DNA from: Acrocarpospora macrocephala
GTDB lineage: Bacteria; Actinomycetota; Actinomycetes; Streptosporangiales; Streptosporangiaceae
Length of the DNA stretch: 64,000 nucleotides
Assembly (NCBI RefSeq): GCF_009687865.1
Contig: NZ_BLAE01000028.1
Location: 62,001-126,000 of the forward strand
Direction: 5' to 3'
Shown one piece after another: positions 8,056 through 16,470 of this stretch (within the stretch, counting starts at the first letter, position 1; every line of letters begins with the position of its first letter). Both the position numbers and the translations under genes were made by a program. The notes under the pieces were generated by a model. The model saw only the letters and a program-made list of their open reading frames with translations. It was not told where the DNA came from and ran no database searches.

Positions 8056-9212
8056 TGGGATCCATGCACCACGGCGGCGTCGTCATCGTCGGTGCCGCCG
8101 AGACCACCGAGCTGGGCACGCTACCGACCACCCCAGAACGTGAACTGCACCTCGACGCGGCGCGGAACGCGCTCGCCGACGCGGGCCTGACCACGGCCGG
8201 CATCGACGGGATCGCCACCGACCGCGCCCCGGTCTACGAGATATCCGACGCGCTGGGGATCCGGCCGCGGTGGTTCGACGGCACCGCCGTCGGCGGCTGC
8301 AGCTTCATGGTCCACGTCCGCCACGCGGCGGCGGCCATCGCGGCGGGCGCGGTGGACACGGTGCTCATCACGCACGGGCAGTCGGGTCGATCCCGGGTGG
8401 AGGCTCCGCCCTACGTGCTCGATCCCTCGAGCCCGGCGGGTCAGTTCGAGCAGCCGTACGGCGCGCTGGCGCCGTACTCCACCTTCACGGTGCCGGTGCT
8501 GGCTTTCCTGAAGTCCCGCGGGCTGACCCGCCGTGACCTCGCGGAGGTCGTGGCGGCGCAGCGCGAGTGGGCGGTGCCGAACCCGCGGGCGCTGCGCCGC
8601 AAGCCCGTCACGGTGGACGAGGTGCTGGACGGTCCGGAGGTCGCCTACCCGTTCACGAAGGACATGTGCTGCGTCGTGACCGATGGCGGCGGCGCGCTCG
8701 TCCTCACGAGCGCCGAACGGGCCAGGGACCTCGACGGCGCCGAGCGGCACGTCTACCTGCTCGGGTCCGGCGAGGGCGCCGAGGGGCCGCTCGTTTCGCA
8801 GATGGACGACCTCACCTCGTTCGGTCCGTTCCGGACAGCGAGCCAGGAGGCGTTCCGAACGGCGGGCATCACGCATGCCGACGTCGACCACGCCATGTTC
8901 TACGACGCGTTCGCCCACCTCCCGCTCTACATGCTCGAGGACACCGGTTTCGTCGGGCGCGGCGAGTCCGGGGAGTTCATCCGGGCGGGGCACACGCTGC
9001 CTGGCGGCCGGCTGCCGATGAACACCAACGGCGGCGGCCTGTCCTACACCCATACGGGGAGGTACGGGATGTTCGCCATCCAGGAGGCGGTCCGCCAGCT
9101 GCGCGGCGAGGCCGTCGTCCAGGTCCCCGGCGCGAGGATCAGCTTCGTCCAGGGCGTCGGCTACATGTTCGGCGCCGCCGGCAGCCTCGTGCTCGCCAAC
9201 GTCCCCGGTTGA
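8055..9212 (+). CDS. Thiolase-superfamily enzyme (Ltp/SCP2-thiolase-like, probable C-C lyase)
   Basis: A 385-residue protein with thiolase landmarks: Cys82 in VGGCSFMVH at the nucleophile position, YDAF near residue 280, and NTNGGGLSYTHTG with the histidine loop. The C-terminal CxGGG motif that carries the second catalytic cysteine in true thiolases is replaced by QGVGYMFG (a tyrosine at residue 370). Loss of that cysteine is also seen in Ltp2-type retro-aldolases, which likewise need a DUF35 partner. It may therefore cleave a beta-hydroxyacyl-CoA by retro-aldol chemistry rather than thiolysis. Coupled to the DUF35 gene upstream; 15 nt before the hydratase gene. Confidence 0.85.
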   Translation: MGSMHHGGVVIVGAAETTELGTLPTTPERELHLDAARNALADAGLTTAGIDGIATDRAPVYEISDALGIRPRWFDGTAVGGCSFMVHVRHAAAAIAAGAVDTVLITHGQSGRSRVEAPPYVLDPSSPAGQFEQPYGALAPYSTFTVPVLAFLKSRGLTRRDLAEVVAAQREWAVPNPRALRRKPVTVDEVLDGPEVAYPFTKDMCCVVTDGGGALVLTSAERARDLDGAERHVYLLGSGEGAEGPLVSQMDDLTSFGPFRTASQEAFRTAGITHADVDHAMFYDAFAHLPLYMLEDTGFVGRGESGEFIRAGHTLPGGRLPMNTNGGGLSYTHTGRYGMFAIQEAVRQLRGEAVVQVPGARISFVQGVGYMFGAAGSLVLANVPG

Positions 9213-9227
9213 AGAAAGGAACACGAG

Positions 9228-10079
9228 ATGACCGTTGACCCGACGAAGGTCGGCACCACGCTGGAGGGCTCTCCGGCGAGCTGGGATTCGAAGGACGCCC
9301 TGCTCTACGCGCTCGGTGTGGGCGCGGGCGCCGAAGATCCCCTCAAGGACCTGAAGTACACCACGGAGAACAGCGAAGGGGTGCCGCAGGAGGTGCTGCC
9401 GACGTTCGCGACGGTCATGACCGGCGGTGTCCGCAGACATCCGACCGAGCTCATCGGCTCCGTCCCCCGTTCCAGCATCCTGCACGGCGAGCAGAAGGTC
9501 GTCCTGCACCGGACCATCCCGACGGCGGGGACCGTCGTCTCCGACGGAGAGATCACCGGCATCTACGACAAAGGCAAGCACGCCAACCTCGTCACCTCGT
9601 CGGTGCTGACGGATGCCACGTCGGGAGAGCGCTACGCGGAGGTCCAGTCGACGCTCGTCCTGCGGGGGGAGGGAGGTTTCGGCGGCGATCCGGGACCGGC
9701 CACCCGCTGGGAGGTTCCCGCCCGGGAGCCGGACACGATCGTGAGTCACCCGACCAGGGTCGATCAGGCGCTGCTCTATCGCCTGAGCGGAGACCGCAAC
9801 CCGCTGCACTCCGACCCCGCCTTCGCGGCGAAGGCGGGGATGCCGCGGCCGATCCTGCACGGCCTGTGCACGTACGGCTTCGCCGGGAGGGCCCTGCTGG
9901 CGGCCATAGCCGACGATGACCCGGCTCGGTTCGGCGAGTTCTCCGTGCGATTCGCCTCGACCGTCAACCCCGGGGACGTGCTGGACACGTGGATCTGGCG
10001 CACCGACGACGGGGCGATCTTCCAGACCCGGGTGGGCGACGCCGTCGTGCTGGACCGGGGGGTGTTCCGTCTCCGCTAG
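9228..10079 (+). CDS. MaoC-type (R)-enoyl-CoA hydratase (hydratase 2)
   Basis: A 283-residue double hot-dog protein. The C-terminal half has the hydratase-2 signature YRLSGDRNPLHSDPAFAAKAGMPRPILHGL, with the catalytic Asp/His pair. The N-terminal half is the non-catalytic hot-dog that makes the substrate tunnel, as in the hydratase 2 part of peroxisomal MFE-2 and in actinobacterial steroid hydratases. It would add water to the enoyl-CoA derived from the oxidised substrate. AAAGGA lies upstream of the ATG. The gene converges on tetR and overlaps its 3' end by 4 nt. Confidence 0.9.
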   Translation: MTVDPTKVGTTLEGSPASWDSKDALLYALGVGAGAEDPLKDLKYTTENSEGVPQEVLPTFATVMTGGVRRHPTELIGSVPRSSILHGEQKVVLHRTIPTAGTVVSDGEITGIYDKGKHANLVTSSVLTDATSGERYAEVQSTLVLRGEGGFGGDPGPATRWEVPAREPDTIVSHPTRVDQALLYRLSGDRNPLHSDPAFAAKAGMPRPILHGLCTYGFAGRALLAAIADDDPARFGEFSVRFASTVNPGDVLDTWIWRTDDGAIFQTRVGDAVVLDRGVFRLR

Positions 10080-10687
10080 TCCCGCGCTCGCGTCGCGGCG
10101 TCCAGCTGGGCGCACGCGAGGTCGATCATGTCGTACACGATGTCGATGTCCATGATTCCGCTCAGCCACTGGCCGACGGCGGCGCCCCAGACCAGGCGGA
10201 CCATCCGAAGCAGCCGAAGCTCCTCTCCCGTCGCCGGGACGCCGTCCGACTCGAGCGCCTGCCGCGCGAGATCGATCAGGTACGTCTCGGACGAGCCCGG
10301 CAGTTGTTCGATGTGCTCGATCTGGTGAACGCCGGAGAAGACCGAGACGATCGCGCGGCCCAGGTTCGGTTCGCGGGTCACCTCCACGAACGCGCGTTTG
10401 AAGACGCGGCCCACCCTGTCCCCTCGAGTGCCTCCCTCGATCGGGTGAGCCTCGTTGTAGGCCGCGTACCGCCCGACCTGATCGACGGCGAGAAGGGTGA
10501 GCAGGGCGACCTTCGAGGGCACGAGCCGGTACAGCGTGACGGTCGTCATGCCCGCCCGCTCGGCGACGGCACGCATCTGGACGGCGTCAGGTCCGCCTTC
10601 GAGGGCCAGCTCGCGGGCCGCGTCAACGGCCCGGCGCCTCCGTTCGGCGGCGTCCTCCGCCGACCTGCCTCGTATGCGCGTTGTCAT
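10076..10687 (-). CDS. TetR-family transcriptional regulator of the island
   Basis: A 203-residue repressor. Residues about 15-65 form the TetR helix-turn-helix (AARELALEGG, then MRAVAERAGMTTVTLYRLVPSK); the remainder is the helical ligand and dimer domain. It is divergent from the SDR gene across a 160-bp region holding two copies of the operator word AAGYATAACNNGTT, one next to its own likely -10 (TATACT on the minus strand). The same word occurs upstream of the P450 operon and of the first MFS gene, so it probably represses itself and the entire catabolic set until a pathway metabolite, often an acyl-CoA, binds. Confidence 0.88.
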   Translation of the reverse strand: MTTRIRGRSAEDAAERRRRAVDAARELALEGGPDAVQMRAVAERAGMTTVTLYRLVPSKVALLTLLAVDQVGRYAAYNEAHPIEGGTRGDRVGRVFKRAFVEVTREPNLGRAIVSVFSGVHQIEHIEQLPGSSETYLIDLARQALESDGVPATGEELRLLRMVRLVWGAAVGQWLSGIMDIDIVYDMIDLACAQLDAATRARD

Positions 10688-10741
10688 GCTCTCGCTTCCA
10701 TCTGACCAGGCTCGGCCCTCTACTCTACCAGCGGATCAGCT

Positions 10742-10782
10742 AAGTATAACGTGTTGCACATAAGCATAACGTGTTCTACCAT
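10742..10782. promoter_or_regulatory. Divergent tetR/SDR promoter with twin operator sites (site C)
   Basis: AAGTATAACGTGTT (10,742-10,755) and AAGCATAACGTGTT (10,762-10,775) repeat with a 20-bp period, two helical turns. The second copy fills the 17-bp spacer of a plausible promoter for the SDR gene: -35 TTGCAC (10,754-10,759) and -10 TACCAT (10,777-10,782). On the opposite strand the first copy contains TATACT, a good -10 for tetR. Binding would block both promoters. Confidence 0.6.
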
Positions 10783-10847
10783 TGACGCACCCGTCCACGG
10801 ACCTGCGGAAACGCCGGATCCATGACGTTCGACAGAGAGAAATCACC

Positions 10848-11747
10848 ATGAACAGTGGAGCCATACTCGATGGGCGCGTGGCCATCGTCACCGGAGCAGG
10901 CCGAGGCATCGGCGCGGCGGTGGCCCGCCTCTTCGCCGAGCAGGGCGCCAAGCTCGTCCTCAACGACCTCGGGGCGGACCCGGACGGCACCGGGAGCGAC
11001 GAAGGCCCGGCCCACGCCGTCGCCGAGGAGATCGTCGCGGCGGGCGGCGAAGCCGTCGCCAACGGGGGCGACATCGCCGACACCGCGACCGGCGAGGAAC
11101 TCGTCAAGCTCGCGGTCGAGCGATTCGGCGGCCTGGACGTGGTCGTCAACGTCGCCGGCATCCTCCGCGACAAGATGATCTTCAATCTCGCGCCCGAGGA
11201 CTGGGACGCGGTGATCCGGGTCCATCTTCGCGGCACCTACAGCACCGTCAAGCCCGCGAGCGCCTACTGGCGCGGGCGGCGAAACCCCGAGGGGCAGTAC
11301 CGGATCATCAACTTCGCCTCCAACTCCGGCCTGAACGGAGCCCCAGGCCAGCCCAACTACGCGGCGGCGAAGATGGGCATCGTCGGGTTCACCTACTCGC
11401 TCGCCCAGGCGCTCGGCCGTTACGGAGTGACGGCGAACGCGGTCTCGCCCTCGGCGATGACCCGCCTGGTGGCAGCCGTCGTCGACCCGTCGAACGAGGC
11501 GGTGGCCGAACTGCTCCCCGAGAACATCGCCCCGGTCGTCGCCTATCTCGCCAGCGAGAAGTCGGGCTGGCTGAGCGGCCGCGTGATCGGCTCGGCCGGG
11601 CGGACCCTGAGCCTGTACAACAATCCCAGCGTGATCTCGACCGTCGAGAGCCCTGGCGACTGGGACCTGGACTGGCTGGCGGAGAACGTCGAGGCCGTGT
11701 TCCGCCCGCTCGCCGACGGCCTCGTCCGGATCCGCCACGCCGGATAG
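10848..11747 (+). CDS. SDR oxidoreductase, (3R)-hydroxyacyl-CoA dehydrogenase (MFE-2-like)
   Basis: A 299-residue short-chain dehydrogenase. The cofactor motif TGAGRGIG is near residue 15, NDLG follows the second strand, NVAG near residue 100, and the catalytic Tyr/Lys pair lies in PNYAAAKMG. The extended N-terminal pattern and the RDKMIFNLAPEDWDAVIRVHLRGTY segment resemble the dehydrogenase part of peroxisomal MFE-2/17-beta-HSD4 and bacterial steroid homologues. It would oxidise the (3R)-hydroxyacyl-CoA made by the MaoC hydratase. The ATG at 10,848 follows GAGAGA; an earlier TTG at 10,782 lies inside the promoter. First gene of the second operon. Confidence 0.88.
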   Translation: MNSGAILDGRVAIVTGAGRGIGAAVARLFAEQGAKLVLNDLGADPDGTGSDEGPAHAVAEEIVAAGGEAVANGGDIADTATGEELVKLAVERFGGLDVVVNVAGILRDKMIFNLAPEDWDAVIRVHLRGTYSTVKPASAYWRGRRNPEGQYRIINFASNSGLNGAPGQPNYAAAKMGIVGFTYSLAQALGRYGVTANAVSPSAMTRLVAAVVDPSNEAVAELLPENIAPVVAYLASEKSGWLSGRVIGSAGRTLSLYNNPSVISTVESPGDWDLDWLAENVEAVFRPLADGLVRIRHAG

Positions 11748-11752
11748 CCGGC

Positions 11753-12982
11753 ATGGCGACCAGCACATCCACCCTGCTCGTCGTGGGAGCGTCCCTGGCC
11801 GGACTGCGCGCGGTCGAGGCGGCCCGCCGGGAAGGGTTCGGCGGATCGATCACCCTCATCGGCGACGAGGCGCATCTCCCCTATGACCGGCCGCCCCTGT
11901 CCAAGGGGTATCTGAAAGACGACAGGGCGGCGGACTACTTCCGTTCCGAGCACGAGATCCGCGCCGGGCTCTCGGTCGGGCTACGCCTGTCGACCCGCGC
12001 GACCAGACTCGATCCCCTCGCCCACGAAGTCCACACGGCCGACGGCGACGTGCTCGGATACGAGCGGCTCGTGGTGGCCACCGGAGCGAGCCCCCGCTCG
12101 ATTCCCCAACTCGCCGCCAAGCCCGGCGCGTACACCCTGCGGACCGTGGACGACGCGGCGCGGCTTCGCGCGGCGATCAACCCGGGCGGCGAGGTCGTGA
12201 TCATCGGAGCGGGTTTCATCGGCTCGGAGATCGCCTCCTCGGCTCGCGAGAAGGGAGCGCACGTCACGATCGTCGAGGCCGCGCCCGTCCCGCTGGTACG
12301 CGCGGTGGGCGACCAGGTCGGCCACGCCCTGGCGGGCATCCACGGCCGCCACGGCACTCGGCTGCTGTGCGGGACCACCGTCGAGGAGGTCATCGGCGAG
12401 GAGCGCGTCACCGGTCTTCGGCTGAGCGACGGCGAGACGGTGCCCGCCGACGTCGTGGTCGTCGGGATCGGCGCCGCGCCCGCCACGGCGTGGCTGCGGG
12501 ACTCGGGTATCGCCCTGCATCCCGTCGACGGCGGCGTCATCTGCGACGAGTACCTGCGCTCGTCGCTGACCGATGTGTACGCGGCCGGCGACGTCACGTA
12601 CTGGCCGAACGGCGTCCTGGACCTCACGATGAGGCTCGAAAACTGGACGAACGCGGCGGACCAGGGAGACCGGGCCGCGCTGAACGCGCTCTACCCCCAC
12701 CGCGCCGCGCCCTTCCGCACCGTGCCCTACTTCTGGAGCGACTGGTACGGCAATCGTTTCCAGTTCGCGGGCACCCCGCTGGCGGACGAGGTCGTGTTCG
12801 CCCGCGAGGACGAGTCCAGGCTCGTCGCGCTCTACCGGCGGGCCGACCGGCTCACCGGCGCCGCCACCGTCAACGAACCGCGCATGATCATGAAGCTCCG
12901 GCGGCTCATCGCCGACCGTGGGTCATGGGAAAGCGCACACGAATTGGTCCGCGCCGTGGGCGCACCGACCAGGCAGAGGTGA
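11753..12982 (+). CDS. FAD-dependent ferredoxin reductase
   Basis: A 409-residue flavoprotein of the putidaredoxin-reductase/BphA4 family. It has the FAD-binding start VVGASLAGLRAVEAAR, the substrate loop YDRPPLSK, the NAD(P)-binding motif IIGAGFIGSEIA (residues about 145-160), the second FAD motif VYAAGDV, and the family's conserved RLENWTNAADQG. It should take electrons from NAD(P)H and feed the [3Fe-4S] ferredoxin at 4102 for the P450, completing a class I P450 system split over two operons. It starts 5 nt after the SDR stop. Confidence 0.9.
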   Translation: MATSTSTLLVVGASLAGLRAVEAARREGFGGSITLIGDEAHLPYDRPPLSKGYLKDDRAADYFRSEHEIRAGLSVGLRLSTRATRLDPLAHEVHTADGDVLGYERLVVATGASPRSIPQLAAKPGAYTLRTVDDAARLRAAINPGGEVVIIGAGFIGSEIASSAREKGAHVTIVEAAPVPLVRAVGDQVGHALAGIHGRHGTRLLCGTTVEEVIGEERVTGLRLSDGETVPADVVVVGIGAAPATAWLRDSGIALHPVDGGVICDEYLRSSLTDVYAAGDVTYWPNGVLDLTMRLENWTNAADQGDRAALNALYPHRAAPFRTVPYFWSDWYGNRFQFAGTPLADEVVFAREDESRLVALYRRADRLTGAATVNEPRMIMKLRRLIADRGSWESAHELVRAVGAPTRQR

Positions 12983-14085
12983 TGACCATGCCGATTTCCG
13001 CCACCGCGGCGGTGCTGCACGCGCCCGACGCCCCGTTCTCCCTGGAGACGATCCAGCTCGGCGAGTTGCGCCCCAACGAGTTGCTCGTCGACATACACGC
13101 CACCGGGCTGTGCCATACGGATCTGTTGCCGCGGCTGCCGGCCTTGGGGGAACGGCTGGTTCCGCTCGTGCTCGGCCACGAGGGCGCCGGCGTGGTGATC
13201 GAGGTCGGTTCGGCCGTGAGCTCGATCAAGCCGGGCGATCACGTGCTGCTGAGCTTCGACTCCTGCGGCGTTTGCGAGCGGTGCCGAGCCGACGACCCCG
13301 CGTACTGCCGCCACTTCAGAGCGATCAACCTGACGGGGCAGCGTCTGGACGGCTCCGTCGCCGCGCTGGACAGGCACGGCATCCCCGTGGCGAACCGCTG
13401 GTTCGGCCAGTCGAGTTTCGCCACGCTGGCGATCGCCACGGAGCGCAACACCGTGGCGATCGACCCCTCGCTTCCGCTTGAGGTGCTCGCGCCGCTCGGG
13501 TGCGGTCTGCAGACCGGGGCGGGTGCCGTACTCAACGAGATGAAGCCCAGGCCGGGGCAGTCGATCGCCGTCCTCGGCGTCGGCGCGGTCGGACTGGCCG
13601 CCGTCATGGCGGCCGGGATCGCCGAAGCCGCCACCATCGTCGCGGTCGACCGCCACGCGTCCAGGCTCGAACTCGCCGCGCGACTCGGGGCGACGGCGCA
13701 AGTCTTCGGAGACACCGGCGAGCTGCGCAAGGCGATCGCCGGTGACGGGCCAGGGCTCGACTTCGTGCTGGACACGACCGGAGCACCCGAGGTGATCAGA
13801 GCCGGAGTCGCCGCGCTCAGACCACATGGGCGCGCCATCCTCGTGGGCGCCGGAGCGAGCCCGGTCAGCTTTCACCCCAGCGAGCTCACCGGCGTCACCA
13901 TCGGCTACATCCTCGAGGGGAGCGCGAATCCCAAGCGCTTCCTGCCCGAACTCGTGGCTCACTGGCGTGCGGGCCGATTCCCCATCGAGCGTCTGATCGC
14001 GTCCTACCCGCTCGCCGACATCGGCGCGGCCGAAACCGACATGCTCGCGGGACACGTGGCGAAGCCCGTGCTCGTCACTCGGTGA
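12982..14085 (+). CDS. Zinc-dependent alcohol dehydrogenase (MDR family)
   Basis: A 367-residue medium-chain dehydrogenase. Catalytic zinc ligands are visible in GLCHTD (Cys, His) and GHEGAG. The structural zinc loop CGVCERCRADDPAYC supplies four cysteines, and GVGAVG is the NAD-binding turn. It resembles NAD-dependent aryl/benzyl-alcohol and mycothiol-related alcohol dehydrogenases. In the pathway it fits oxidation of the P450 hydroxylation product to the aldehyde. The ATG at 12,982 overlaps the reductase stop by 1 nt (TGATG), with GCAGAGG upstream; GTG at 12,979 is an alternative. Confidence 0.88.
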   Translation: MTMPISATAAVLHAPDAPFSLETIQLGELRPNELLVDIHATGLCHTDLLPRLPALGERLVPLVLGHEGAGVVIEVGSAVSSIKPGDHVLLSFDSCGVCERCRADDPAYCRHFRAINLTGQRLDGSVAALDRHGIPVANRWFGQSSFATLAIATERNTVAIDPSLPLEVLAPLGCGLQTGAGAVLNEMKPRPGQSIAVLGVGAVGLAAVMAAGIAEAATIVAVDRHASRLELAARLGATAQVFGDTGELRKAIAGDGPGLDFVLDTTGAPEVIRAGVAALRPHGRAILVGAGASPVSFHPSELTGVTIGYILEGSANPKRFLPELVAHWRAGRFPIERLIASYPLADIGAAETDMLAGHVAKPVLVTR

Positions 14086-14102
14086 CCTTTAAAGGAGCGA
14101 AC

Positions 14103-16409
14103 ATGACCACAGGTACGACCAGTGCGCTCCAGGGTGTGCGCGTCCTCGACTTCTCCGCAGGGGTCACCGGTCCCGTCGTCGGCATGCTGCTCGCCGACTT
14201 CGGCGCTGATGTGATCAAGGTGGAGGGCGTCGTCGACGACCCGGCCCGCCGGCTGCCCGGCTTCGCGGTCTGGAACAGGAACAAGCGCAGCGTCGAGGTG
14301 ACCCCCGCCGATCAGCGGCAGATCGACTGGCTGACCGAGAGCATCCGCGGCGCCGACGTGTGCATCCTCGGATCGGGCGGAGAACTGTCCGATTGGGGGG
14401 AGCAGGTTGCCCTGGCAGGCGCGAGTAACCGGGGACTGGTGACCCTCCGGCTTCCGGCCTACCTCGACGGGTCGGCGCCCTGGCCGGACGGGCGGGAGTC
14501 CCATGGGCTCCTGGCCGCCGCCGGAGCGCAGGCGATGCGGCAATCGTCCAACACCGGCGGGCCAATCGAGTCCGTTTCGCCATACCTTCTTTACGTCCAG
14601 GCGGTCTGGGCGGCGGCGTGTGTCGTGGCCGCACTCGTCGAGCGTACGATATCCACCCGCGGGCAGAGCGTGACGGTCAGTGGCATGAACGCGATCATGG
14701 TCGCGCTGGCCGGGCTGCTCGGCACCGACCCTGCCCAGCCGGATCCGCCGACGGACCTCGGCCCGACGGGACGTCACCCTACGTACCGGCACTTCCGATG
14801 CGGTGACGGAGAATGGGTCGCGTGTGGCGCCCTCGGCGCGAAGTTCGAAGTGGCCGCGCTGGAGGCTCTCGGCCTCCACGACGTCCTGGCGGACCCGCGC
14901 ATCGACGGCGTCACGGCCCGCCTCGTCCTCCTGGACAATCTGCCGTGGGTGCAGCCCCGGGTCAACGCGGCGTTCGCGGCCCGGAGCAGTGCCGAGGTCC
15001 TCGCGCTACTGTCCAGCCGGGGAATTCCCTGCGGACCCGTGCGGTCGCGCGAGGAGTGGTTCGATCATCCGCAGACCAGCGCGATCGGCATGCGCGTCAG
15101 CGTCGACGACCCCGAGCGCGGCACCGTGGAGATGCCGGGCGTGGTCCTCTCCCTCGCCAAGACGCCCGGCACCGTGCGCGGTCCGGCCCCCCGCCGTGGC
15201 GAGCACAATGGCGCCTCCCCATGGCCGCCGAAGGACACCCGTGAGCCGAGTCCGCCGCGGTACGCCGAGGGCCCGCTGGCCGGATTCAGGGTCCTGAACA
15301 CCGGAACGTTCGTCGCGACTCCGTACGCGGGTTTCCTGCTCCGCGAACTCGGCGCCGACGTCGTCAAGGTGGAGCCCCTCGGCGGCGACCCGTTCCGCGC
15401 CACCGGATACACCTTCAACCGTGGCATGCGAAGCATCGCGCTCGATCTTGGGCGCCCCGAGGGCCAGGCGGTGTTCCACCGTCTGGTGGCCTCGAGCGAC
15501 GTCGTGATGGACGGCATGCGGCCAGGTGTGATGGCCAAGCTCAACATCGACTACGACTCGCTGAGGAAGTCGAACGAGCAGATCATCACGGTGTCGCTGT
15601 CGGCGTTCGGTGAGGGCGGTCCGCTGAGCGGGCGGCCCGGCGTCGACATGGTCGTTCAGGCGATGAGCGGAATGATGTCGTCCTGGGGAGGAGACGACGT
15701 CCCGATCGCGAACACCATCGCGATCAACGATGTCACCGCCGCGGCGATCTCGGCACTCACGACCGTGCTCGCGCTCTACCACCGCCAGGTTACCGGCGAG
15801 GGACAGCGGGCCTGGGACTCGCTCGCGGGGGCATCCCTCTACCTGCAGATGAACGATCTCGTACGGTACGCGGGCCGCCCACGCCCGGCGGTCGGCAGCG
15901 CGGACCTGCGAAGGCTCGATCTGGCACAGGGCTACTACGCGACGGTGGACGGCTGGATCTATCTCCACGCCCGCGGCGGCGAGGAGGAGGCACGCACGGC
16001 GCTGCGAGCGGCAGGGCTGTACGAGGCCGGCGACGACTCCTCCCCGGAGCGACTGATCGCGTCCCGCACCTCGGCAGAGGTGATCCGGGCCGCGGAATCG
16101 GCCGGCCTCCAGGCCACTCGCGCCCGAACCGTCTCCGAGGTGCTCCGCGACCCCGACCTCCTGGCGGCGGAGGTGTTCCACATCCGGACCTCGGTGACCG
16201 GCTCCAGCTTCATGATGACGGGCAGGCACGCGGTGTTCAGCCGTACCCAGCGGAGCGGCCCGCTCGATCCACCGGGCATAGGACAGCACACGGCCGACGT
16301 CCTCACCGAGTGCGGCTTCGACCAGACAGAGATCGACGTTCTCCTCTCAGCCGACATCGCCCGCGGCGGCGGCGCCATGAAACGCGCCTTGATGACGCCG
16401 TATCGTTGA
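14103..16409 (+). CDS. Fused double CaiB/BaiF-type CoA-transferase
   Basis: A 768-residue family III CoA-transferase built of two tandem CaiB/BaiF domains (about 1-385 and 395-768), twice the usual length. The second half keeps the motif SGRPGVDMVVQAMSGM with the catalytic aspartate that forms the acyl anhydride, plus the CoA-binding segment GADVVKVEPLGGDPFR. In the first half the matching place reads DGRESHGLLAAAG with no evident aspartate, so this half may be structural. It would activate the carboxylic acid by CoA transfer from another thioester; no CoA ligase is present. AAAGGAGCG precedes the ATG. Last gene of the operon, followed by a terminator hairpin. Confidence 0.88.
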   Translation: MTTGTTSALQGVRVLDFSAGVTGPVVGMLLADFGADVIKVEGVVDDPARRLPGFAVWNRNKRSVEVTPADQRQIDWLTESIRGADVCILGSGGELSDWGEQVALAGASNRGLVTLRLPAYLDGSAPWPDGRESHGLLAAAGAQAMRQSSNTGGPIESVSPYLLYVQAVWAAACVVAALVERTISTRGQSVTVSGMNAIMVALAGLLGTDPAQPDPPTDLGPTGRHPTYRHFRCGDGEWVACGALGAKFEVAALEALGLHDVLADPRIDGVTARLVLLDNLPWVQPRVNAAFAARSSAEVLALLSSRGIPCGPVRSREEWFDHPQTSAIGMRVSVDDPERGTVEMPGVVLSLAKTPGTVRGPAPRRGEHNGASPWPPKDTREPSPPRYAEGPLAGFRVLNTGTFVATPYAGFLLRELGADVVKVEPLGGDPFRATGYTFNRGMRSIALDLGRPEGQAVFHRLVASSDVVMDGMRPGVMAKLNIDYDSLRKSNEQIITVSLSAFGEGGPLSGRPGVDMVVQAMSGMMSSWGGDDVPIANTIAINDVTAAAISALTTVLALYHRQVTGEGQRAWDSLAGASLYLQMNDLVRYAGRPRPAVGSADLRRLDLAQGYYATVDGWIYLHARGGEEEARTALRAAGLYEAGDDSSPERLIASRTSAEVIRAAESAGLQATRARTVSEVLRDPDLLAAEVFHIRTSVTGSSFMMTGRHAVFSRTQRSGPLDPPGIGQHTADVLTECGFDQTEIDVLLSADIARGGGAMKRALMTPYR

Positions 16410-16433
16410 CGGTCCGCCGGGACGATCGATCCC

Positions 16434-16460
16434 CTGGCGCTCCCCGCAGGGGGGCGCCAG
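16434..16460 (+). terminator. Rho-independent-like hairpin after the CoA-transferase
   Basis: CTGGCGCTCCCC and GGGGGGCGCCAG form a 12-bp stem with one G-U pair around a GCA loop, 25 bp after the stop. No T-tract follows, as is common in high-GC actinobacteria. Confidence 0.65.
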
Positions 16461-16470
16461 TTCGGCATCG

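Noticed and set aside
1150-16470. Integrase or transposase expected in an integrated element
   Set aside because: Every gene in the island is metabolic, transport or regulatory; I found no recombinase, so mobility is inferred only from the flanking repeat.
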